This document shows, one piece after another, positions 1-4,163 of a DNA stretch of 5,962 nucleotides. The notes under the pieces were generated by a model. The model made no database searches and was not told the origin of the DNA. It was given only the letters and a program-made list of their open reading frames with translations. The position numbers and the translations under genes are program-made. The stretch covers positions 1-5,962 of the forward strand of contig JAFGTK010000062.1 in assembly GCA_016934135.1 (NCBI GenBank), in the 5' to 3' direction. The DNA is from Deltaproteobacteria bacterium. GTDB taxonomy: Bacteria > Desulfobacterota > Desulfomonilia > UBA1062. The stretch's first letter is position 1; each line of letters starts with the position of its first letter.

Positions 1-455
1 CCTGTGTGGCCGTGATATCCGCCTGAAGCGGAAATAATCTTTATCCTGCCTGTGTATCCCCTGGCAAGCTTTATTGCCAGGTCGATGGCCTCGCCCCCGC
101 CGACACCGAATACCGTATATGTTATGTCTCCGGGTGTAAGCTCAGAGAGTCTTTCAGCCAGGATGCCCCGCTGCTCGCTGATAAGATGATGATTGCCGAT
201 ATCCAGTTCGCTAAGGCTTTCCCTGAGGGTGCCCACCACACCGGGATGTGAATGGCCGAGGTTGAAAACACCGCCGTTGCAGTGGCAGTTTATCAGCCGT
301 TTTGAGGTTGCAGCATCCCATACAAAAGGCCCCTGCCTGCGGCCGAATACAAAATCAATGCCCACGCTTTTGAAGAAGTCTGCCTTGCCGCTGGAAACAT
401 GATGTGAGAACCGGGAGATTATAGAGTCTTTCGAATCCGTTCCAATGTATTTCAT
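1..455 (-). CDS. Class III PLP-dependent aminotransferase, N-terminal part (cut by window edge)
   Basis: Reading the minus strand from the ATG at 455 gives 151 open codons, and the frame leaves the window still open. The start is supported by GAGGGG (462-467), six bases upstream. The protein shows the class III (ornithine/GABA/glutamate-semialdehyde aminotransferase) layout: a cofactor-domain lead-in near residues 44-52 (FVWDAATSK), the NLGHSHPGVV block at 65-74, GVGGGEAIDLAIKLARGYTGR at about 117-137, and GGYHGHT at 145-151. In the family, Tyr147 of the YHG motif would stack on the PLP ring. The usual Ser/Thr of the phosphate-binding G-[ST]-E-A turn is Gly here (GGGEA). The catalytic lysine lies in the missing part, so substrate and activity cannot be judged. 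Family members are usually 400-460 residues, so about a third is present. It is divergent from the gene at 783. Confidence 0.88.
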   Translation of the reverse strand, partial: MKYIGTDSKDSIISRFSHHVSSGKADFFKSVGIDFVFGRRQGPFVWDAATSKRLINCHCNGGVFNLGHSHPGVVGTLRESLSELDIGNHHLISEQRGILAERLSELTPGDITYTVFGVGGGEAIDLAIKLARGYTGRIKIISASGGYHGHT

Positions 456-520
456 GAGAAACCCCTCATCATAACACGCTATGGATACATGCTAAAAAAT
501 AATAGCTTTTCTTTTTTTAG

Positions 521-542
521 TCTATTGCAGCGCTGCAACAGA
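521..542. promoter_or_regulatory. Palindromic candidate operator upstream of the aminotransferase
   Basis: TTGCAGCGCTGCAA at 525-538 is a perfect 14-bp palindrome. Allowing one mismatched pair (524/539), it extends to 22 bp with TCT and AGA ends, so 10 of 11 pairs match. It lies 66-87 bases upstream of the leftward ATG. Two leftward promoter readings are possible. In one, TTGTAT (542-547) and TAGACT (519-524) are 17 bp apart and the palindrome core sits in the spacer. In the other, a TATTAT -10 (499-504) puts the palindrome over the -35 region. Either position suits binding by a dimeric transcription factor. The regulator is unknown and the role is inferred from symmetry and position. Confidence 0.5.
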
Positions 543-601
543 TACAACATTCCCCCATATGGATACTTGATGCAATGAAAAAATTACTTCTTTAATATAT
601 G

Positions 602-633
602 TACACTATCAGTTGTTTGATAAAAATAGTGTA
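602..633. repeat. Inverted repeat, 8-bp arms
   Basis: TACACTAT (602-609) and ATAGTGTA (626-633) are perfect reverse complements separated by 16 AT-rich bases. Arms about 24 bp apart centre to centre, and the position between divergent genes, fit a two-site operator better than a terminator, since no T-tract follows on either strand. In AT-rich DNA a chance match cannot be excluded. Confidence 0.35.
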
Positions 634-681
634 ACAAAAAACAGTATGTCTCCTTTTCTACTTATTTGAACTTATGGTAAG

Positions 682-710
682 TTGAAATACTTATTCTGAT
701 ATAGTAAATA
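682..710 (+). promoter_or_regulatory. Candidate sigma70-type promoter for the DUF1573-like gene
   Basis: TTGAAA (682-687) and TAAATA (705-710) are separated by 17 bp, each matching the sigma70 consensus at five and four or more positions respectively. Transcription would begin near 717, giving a leader of about 65 bases before the ATG at 783, or an almost leaderless transcript for the micro-ORF at 718. The background is AT-rich, so this is a moderate call. Confidence 0.4.
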
Positions 711-717
711 TGGAAAC

Positions 718-783
718 ATGATTTTTGTCATAAAGTCATTTCTCTTCATTGCAGTGGTTTTCCTGATCGGAAAGGAGGCGTAA
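718..783 (+). CDS. Possible 21-residue hydrophobic leader peptide coupled to next gene
   Basis: An ATG at 718 opens 21 codons encoding MIFVIKSFLFIAVVFLIGKE plus Ala. This is a single hydrophobic stretch with one Lys near the start and KEA at the end. The stop TAA (781-783) overlaps the next ATG as TAATG, the usual geometry of translational coupling, and the Shine-Dalgarno of the next gene lies inside this ORF. Against it: no clear ribosome-binding site precedes the ATG, and with the predicted promoter the mRNA would start at or next to it. It could be a small membrane peptide, a leader peptide, or chance in AT-rich DNA. Confidence 0.25.
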   Translation: MIFVIKSFLFIAVVFLIGKEA

Positions 784-1559
784 TGAAAAAAAATTTATTC
801 CTTATATGTCTTTTGTTAGGCTTGACAGGAATAATCATTCTCTCATGGGGTTGGTGTTCAATCAATGATACCTCCCCGACTGCAAAACAGCAGGAGGACC
901 CATTCTATTTCGGCATCCCTGAAAAACCCGTGTATTCGAAGTCCGTTGTAGATTCACCGAAAAGCAGCTATGTATTTGATCCTGTCCTGCAGTTTGATCT
1001 GGTCAAGCACGATTTCATTGTCAGGAACACCTCAGACAAGATGCTCGAACTTAAGAAGGTAGAGTCCTGTTGCGGCAGTCTGATAGAATCCTACACTCGC
1101 CAGATACCGGCAGGCAAGGAAGGGGTCATAAATACAGTACTACTGACCAATCGACGCGGAGGTGAGGAGATACATGGTACCATCCGCGCAACGACCAGTG
1201 ATCCCGAGAATCCTGAATGGACTATCGACATCTCCTGCTACGTGGATAAGTTTGCCGACATCTCTGATTATACTATCATGTTGAACGGATCCTGGCGCAC
1301 TGCCATCGAGGGGTCATCCGTTATCATTCCTACAGATAACTATCCGTTTCAGATTACCTCCCTCAAGGCGAAACGTGGGATCTACATCATGTATGGATAC
1401 CGGGAGATAACTCAGGATGACAAGAAAGGATACCTCATATGGGCAAAAAATATAAGAAAAGAAGCCGGGGTCATTCGAGACACAATCTACATACAAACAG
1501 ACAATCCGGCAAGACCGCAATTCATGATCCGCGTTCAGGGCAAGCTGACTGACGGATAG
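783..1559 (+). CDS. Membrane-anchored protein with DUF1573-like Ig-fold domain
   Basis: The 258-residue protein begins with KK and a hydrophobic segment at about residues 4-23, which should anchor it or act as a signal peptide; most of it would lie outside the cytoplasm. The Cys at 25 (WGWCS) lacks the small residue that a lipobox needs, so a lipoprotein is unlikely. Residues about 70-155 resemble DUF1573: a KHDFIVRNTSDKMLELKKV strand pair, a Cys-containing turn, an IPAGKEGVI turn and a TTSDPENPEWTIDI closing strand. A second beta-rich domain at about 162-256 ends with RDTIYIQTDNPARPQFMIRV, also typical of Ig-like repeats of this group. The common SCGCT motif is SCCGS here (residues 95-99), so the second Cys is displaced. 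The start is supported by AAAGGAGG (771-778). No biochemical role is known to me. Confidence 0.8.
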   Translation: MKKNLFLICLLLGLTGIIILSWGWCSINDTSPTAKQQEDPFYFGIPEKPVYSKSVVDSPKSSYVFDPVLQFDLVKHDFIVRNTSDKMLELKKVESCCGSLIESYTRQIPAGKEGVINTVLLTNRRGGEEIHGTIRATTSDPENPEWTIDISCYVDKFADISDYTIMLNGSWRTAIEGSSVIIPTDNYPFQITSLKAKRGIYIMYGYREITQDDKKGYLIWAKNIRKEAGVIRDTIYIQTDNPARPQFMIRVQGKLTDG

Positions 1560-1561
1560 AA

Positions 1562-2227
1562 CTATTCGCCTTCCGCCGGTTTCTTCCGGTAGATATCCAT
1601 TGTTACTTTATCACCGCTGATCAGCATCGTGGCAAGGACATTCTCGTTGATGAACCTGGCTATATGGGAGATGGTCTTTCCGTAATAATCCATTTCCCAG
1701 TAAAATTCCTTTCTCTCCGGGTCGTACATATAGGTCCTGGGTGTTTCGAAGAAGGTATAGGTCCTGGTGGTAGCCTCATCCGGGTAGAATATGAAGGTAC
1801 CGTCCCTCTGGGGCACCAGGTTAAAGCCGTTTACCTCCTCTTTCCAGTCATCTACACTCACCCAGCCGCCCAGCCAGAAATCTTGTGTGGGTTCATCTCC
1901 TGTCTGGACAACACTATCGAGCAGTGCAATATCTTCCACATATTCGACTTCGAGATCGTAAATCTGTTTCTTGATTTCTTCAATGTCCATCGGATGCTCT
2001 ACGAGGGCTTCTGTTTCACTTTCTATCTCATGATCTTTTGTCTCAACCTGATACTCGGGATAGCTTCTCTCAACTGGGGGCAGAGTGATTTGCCGGGGCA
2101 TTAATTGCGGCTCAGGCTGAACTTCGGCAACTGTAACGGGTTCTGTTCCATCGGCGATAAAAAAGTAAAATCCGAAGACTAGCAACAGAATACCGGTCAG
2201 AATAAGGAGTATATTTTTTTTATTCAT
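1562..2227 (-). CDS. Signal-anchored envelope protein, unknown function
   Basis: I do not recognise this 221-residue protein. It has NKK and then a hydrophobic segment at about residues 5-24, predicted as an N-in signal anchor; there is no lipobox. A Pro/Glu-rich acidic linker follows (about 28-80), then a short charged helix (about 81-105). A compact C-terminal domain at about 115-216 is rich in aromatic residues and starts DFWLGGWVSVDDW. It alternates predicted strands (GTFIFYP, RTYTFFE, EFYWEMDYY, VTMDIYRKK), a pattern reminiscent of small lipocalin-like beta-barrels; that comparison is inference. The start is the ATG at 2227, preceded only by a weak AGG. Its stop is 2 bp from the stop of the convergent gene at 783-1559, leaving no room for a separate terminator. 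Confidence 0.72.
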   Translation of the reverse strand: MNKKNILLILTGILLLVFGFYFFIADGTEPVTVAEVQPEPQLMPRQITLPPVERSYPEYQVETKDHEIESETEALVEHPMDIEEIKKQIYDLEVEYVEDIALLDSVVQTGDEPTQDFWLGGWVSVDDWKEEVNGFNLVPQRDGTFIFYPDEATTRTYTFFETPRTYMYDPERKEFYWEMDYYGKTISHIARFINENVLATMLISGDKVTMDIYRKKPAEGE

Positions 2228-2328
2228 TGTGCCTGTTTCTTTGACGTCATCACCAAAATACTATCATCCCGATGGTCTCCGCGATCAGGTCCGGCACAAG
2301 CCTTTATCCAGGCAAGAGAACACACGTT

Positions 2329-2347
2329 CCACTGACCGTCAGAGTGG
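2329..2347. repeat. Short hairpin with CACTGAC half-site
   Basis: CCACT (2329-2333) pairs with AGTGG (2343-2347), and GAC pairs with GTC inside it (2334-2336 with 2338-2340), leaving a 2-nt bulge. The left part, CACTGAC, is the same half-site found in the perfect inverted repeat at 3175-3196 upstream of the neighbouring gene. It lies about 100 bases upstream of the leftward gene at 1562-2227. Function is unknown. Confidence 0.3.
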
Positions 2348-2374
2348 CATCTGGCTTCTCAATACGGCTTGAAC

Positions 2375-2405
2375 AGCAGCGTTCCCCCAGTAGAGGAACG
2401 CTGCT
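2375..2405 (-). terminator. Strong stem-loop behind the SGNH hydrolase gene
   Basis: AGCAGCGTTCC (2375-2385) and GGAACGCTGCT (2395-2405) form a perfect 11-bp stem with a 9-base loop. It starts 30 bases past the stop codon of the leftward gene at 2435-3145, where a terminator is expected. No T-run follows on either strand, so it is not a standard intrinsic terminator; it may act as a 3' stabiliser or a factor-assisted terminator. The hairpin is certain from the sequence; the role is inferred. Confidence 0.55.
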
Positions 2406-2434
2406 TACCTTCACAAGCCGGAGGACTCATCAGT

Positions 2435-3145
2435 TCATCGATACATTGATCCTTCTACCATTGCATCCCATATCAGGTTGGCCAGAATTTCCGAGCCGGC
2501 GTACGTCGGATGGATATCGTCTGATTTGATGTGAGTGGGCAGAATGTAGGGTCTCGAGTCTACGAGAAGAGCCTTATAATCCGTTCCGATGAAGACGGCT
2601 GGATACATGGAGAAGTATTCTGGGAAAATACCCGGATATATCCAGTCATAGGCATAATCGATGGCCTCGTTCTTCTCTATCTCGTCGCCTTTCACATGAT
2701 AGTAGCCAAGCCACGTGCAGTCGTTGGGCGATTTATTATACATGTTGTTTATCATGAGTTCCATTTTGTCCCCGATGTAATCGAGGACATCGATGCATCC
2801 CAGGGTCAGCGGGTCTGAATCGCAGTCCATGGATCCCTGGAGAATGTCATTGGCGCCACCGTCGGCTATTACAGTCTTCAGGGTTGTCCTGCCGAGTGCT
2901 GTGTTCAGCTGACTCACGATAGCTGCAATCTTGGCACCGCTCACTGATCTGTCTTTGTAGCTTTTGCCGGATAACGATTTCAATACGGTATGGATATCAC
3001 CGGATAAATCGAAAACCGAATCGCCCACGATCTGGACATCATATTCATTTGCCCGGGGATTATGAAGATCAAAAGAGCATCCAGTCGTAGCCAGGGTCAT
3101 TCCCGCAAAGATGCCGATTACCAATAAAAGCTTTATTAGTTTCAT
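2435..3145 (-). CDS. SGNH/GDSL-family hydrolase, predicted lipoprotein
   Basis: The 236-residue protein carries the SGNH hydrolase signatures in order: block I GDS (41-43, nucleophile Ser43), block II Gly70 in SVSGAK, block III GGAND (96-100, Asn99), and block V DDIH (209-212, Asp209 and His212). The family contains esterases, lipases and carbohydrate deacetylases; the substrate cannot be told from sequence. Residues 1-23 form a signal peptide (KLIK, hydrophobic core, LATTGC) with Cys23 as the likely lipidated residue, placing the enzyme in the envelope. Ser43 lies only 20 residues after that Cys, so the catalytic domain sits close to the membrane. Cys108, 117 and 143 might form a disulfide. 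The ATG at 3145 is chosen over an upstream in-frame ATG at 3307 because AAGGAGGAGG (3149-3158) precedes it and the signal peptide begins there. Confidence 0.87.
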   Translation of the reverse strand: MKLIKLLLVIGIFAGMTLATTGCSFDLHNPRANEYDVQIVGDSVFDLSGDIHTVLKSLSGKSYKDRSVSGAKIAAIVSQLNTALGRTTLKTVIADGGANDILQGSMDCDSDPLTLGCIDVLDYIGDKMELMINNMYNKSPNDCTWLGYYHVKGDEIEKNEAIDYAYDWIYPGIFPEYFSMYPAVFIGTDYKALLVDSRPYILPTHIKSDDIHPTYAGSEILANLIWDAMVEGSMYR

Positions 3146-3174
3146 AAACCTCCTCCTTGTATGACTACTACAGT

Positions 3175-3196
3175 TCACTGACATAATCGTCAGTGA
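3175..3196. promoter_or_regulatory. Perfect inverted repeat in the SGNH gene leader
   Basis: TCACTGAC (3175-3182) and GTCAGTGA (3189-3196) are exact reverse complements separated by ATAATC. After a small internal loop, CAG (3171-3173) and CTG (3199-3201) add three more pairs. It lies 30-51 bases upstream of the SGNH start codon. It could be an operator for a dimeric regulator or a hairpin in the 5' untranslated region. Confidence 0.45.
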
Positions 3197-3279
3197 TTCT
3201 GTCATGAAAAACTGCACCCTGTGAAACACACATGCCGTATAATGGCTATATGATAAAATTGTATTATGTATTACAGATT

Positions 3280-3307
3280 TAAATAATAGCGAAATTATAA
3301 AAGTCAA
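3280..3307 (-). promoter_or_regulatory. Candidate leftward promoter for the SGNH hydrolase gene
   Basis: On the minus strand TTGACT (3302-3307) is followed after 16 bp by TATTTA (3280-3285). Transcription would then start near 3273, giving a leader of about 125 bases that contains the inverted repeat at 3175-3196. A second -10-like TTATAC (3237-3242) lies closer but has no good -35. Neither is strong. Confidence 0.3.
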
Positions 3308-3513
3308 GTATGGGATTTTCTGATTCTGGTTTCATAAAATACGCATCGGAATGATAGAAGAAAATGGGACGTCCCTTAGGTTCCCCAGGACCGGAATCCA
3401 TTGAAGGACATACTTCCTACCCAGGCACAGGTATATACAAAGAAAATCTCAGAGCATAGAATTGACATTTCATATGCTATCGTTATTTTTAATAAAAGTA
3501 TTGTTTCTGCCAC

Positions 3514-3542
3514 ATGGCATTGCGTTTTAATATACATATAAT
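3514..3542 (+). promoter_or_regulatory. Promoter for the ferredoxin-aldehyde oxidoreductase unit
   Basis: A perfect TATAAT (3537-3542) is preceded at 17 bp by ATGGCA (3514-3519), which matches TTGACA at four of six positions. Transcription would start near 3549. The 7-bp arms TTCTGCC (3505-3511) and GGCAGAA (3546-3552) bracket the promoter, one just upstream of the -35 and one at the start site, which might be a pair of operator half-sites. Confidence 0.5.
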
Positions 3543-3548
3543 ACCGGC

Positions 3549-3680
3549 AGAACTTCACGCCCCCCACGAAAAGTTCAATGTAATGAAGCTGTCGTGACTA
3601 TGATCGGTTCACCTTTGGTTTAAGGTTTTTTTATTTTTCAAAGCTTGTACGCAGAGACAAGATCGAAAGGAGGAGTAACT
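3549..3680 (+). promoter_or_regulatory. Structured mRNA leader of the ferredoxin-AOR unit
   Basis: If transcription begins near 3549, the untranslated leader is about 132 nt and can form three hairpins. The first, 3565-3596, pairs CACGA with TCGTG, AG with CT and TTCA with TGAA, with small internal loops. The second, 3611-3626, is terminator-like. The third, CTTGT with ACAAG (3644-3648 with 3657-3661), lies just before the Shine-Dalgarno. CCTTT (3612-3616), in the left arm of the second hairpin, could alternatively pair with AAAGG (3666-3670) of the Shine-Dalgarno. This arrangement suggests attenuation or translational control, for instance by a metal or cofactor, but I could not match it to a known riboswitch such as the Moco/Tuco motif. 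Confidence 0.35.
3611..3638 (+). terminator. Terminator-like hairpin with U-tract inside the leader
   Basis: ACCTT (3611-3615) pairs with AAGGT (3622-3626) around a 6-base loop and is followed at once by seven T in eight or more T-rich positions (3626-3638, interrupted by one A). The shape is that of an intrinsic terminator, but the stem is only 5 bp and AT-containing, so termination would be weak or conditional. No gene ends upstream on this strand nearby, so it would act within the aor leader. Confidence 0.35.
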
Positions 3681-4163
3681 ATGGCAAAGATGCTGATGAT
3701 TTACCCCGACAGATGCACAGGGTGCCATAACTGTGAACTGGCATGCTCTTTTTTCCACGATGGGGAATTCAGACCCCACACCTCCCGGATGCATGTGTAT
3801 TCCTGGGAGGTGGAGGGCTTTTCCATGCCCACGACCTGTGTCCAATGCGAGGATGCCCCATGTGTGGCAGTGTGTCCCACAGGCGCCATGTTTGAAGATC
3901 CCGGAAACAACAGGGTTGCCTGGGACGAGGCAAAATGCATCGGCTGCCGCATGTGTACACTGGCATGTCCCTTCGGGGCAGTGGTCTTCGAAAGCGCCAA
4001 GAGGCGTATCATCAAATGCGATCTGTGTGATGGAACACCGGAGTGCGTGCGGATCTGTCCCACATGCGCACTTGATTATGTCGAGGAGACCGATGCGGCA
4101 AAGGCCAGGAAGAAGGCTGTCGCCGTAGAGTTCAAGAAAACATTCGAGGAGGTGGCCCGATGA
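3681..4163 (+). CDS. aorA: Polyferredoxin with four [4Fe-4S] clusters, electron-transfer subunit of AOR
   Basis: This 160-residue protein has sixteen Cys in the four-group pattern of DmsB/HycB-like iron-sulfur subunits: 12, 15, 18, 22; 53, 56, 61, 65; 86, 89, 92, 96; and 113, 116, 122, 126. In that family the last Cys of each group serves the partner group, giving four [4Fe-4S] clusters. A seventeenth Cys (129) is not needed as a ligand. There is no signal peptide or twin-arginine motif, so it is cytoplasmic. It should take electrons from the tungsten subunit encoded next, whose ATG overlaps this stop codon (ATGA at 4160-4163). Size and order match AorA of Aromatoleum aromaticum, where AorA units stack into an electron-conducting filament; whether this one does is unknown. 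The ATG at 3681 is preferred over an upstream in-frame TTG at 3645 because AAAGGAGG (3666-3673) precedes it. Confidence 0.88.
   Translation: MAKMLMIYPDRCTGCHNCELACSFFHDGEFRPHTSRMHVYSWEVEGFSMPTTCVQCEDAPCVAVCPTGAMFEDPGNNRVAWDEAKCIGCRMCTLACPFGAVVFESAKRRIIKCDLCDGTPECVRICPTCALDYVEETDAAKARKKAVAVEFKKTFEEVAR

Larger units (their letters stand above)
456..782. other. AT-rich divergent intergenic region
   Basis: This stretch lies between two divergently transcribed genes and must hold at least two promoters. It contains a 22-bp imperfect palindrome (521-542), an inverted repeat with 8-bp arms (602-633), a candidate rightward promoter (682-710) and a micro-ORF (718-783). No larger coding region with a convincing ribosome-binding site is visible. 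Confidence 0.7.
3146..3513. other. Intergenic region, leftward promoter side
   Basis: This is the left part of a 535-bp non-coding gap between divergent genes. Nearest the SGNH gene are an inverted repeat (3175-3196) and a weak leftward promoter (3280-3307). From about 3310 to 3513 I see only a 10-bp palindrome GGGACGTCCC (3366-3375) and an isolated TTGACA (3462-3467) with a poor -10 (TATTTT, 16 bp away). An open frame on the minus strand between 3376 and 3567 has no convincing ribosome-binding site or protein-like composition and is not called. Confidence 0.6.

Noticed and set aside
20..31. Frameshift or early stop in the aminotransferase
   Set aside because: The frame is uninterrupted from 455 to the window edge and the family motifs appear in one frame.
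1664..2104. 146-codon plus-strand open frame opposite the 1562-2227 gene
   Set aside because: It is a shadow of the minus-strand gene: no ribosome-binding site, no recognisable domain, and the other strand has a clear signal anchor and domain layout.
2242..2249. TGACGTCA palindrome upstream of the gene at 2227
   Set aside because: It is only 8 bp, lies in the likely leader, and an 8-bp palindrome is easily found by chance.
3146..3307. In-frame N-terminal extension of the SGNH hydrolase to an ATG at 3307
   Set aside because: The extension would bury the signal peptide, overlaps the perfect inverted repeat and has no ribosome-binding site, while the ATG at 3145 has a strong one.
3462..3489. 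Perfect TTGACA as the -35 of the aor promoter
   Set aside because: The best -10 at the right distance is only TATTTT; the TATAAT at 3537-3542 is a better start point. It could still be a secondary promoter.
3376..3567. 63-codon minus-strand open frame
   Set aside because: It has no ribosome-binding site and no recognisable protein features, and it overlaps the predicted aor promoter.
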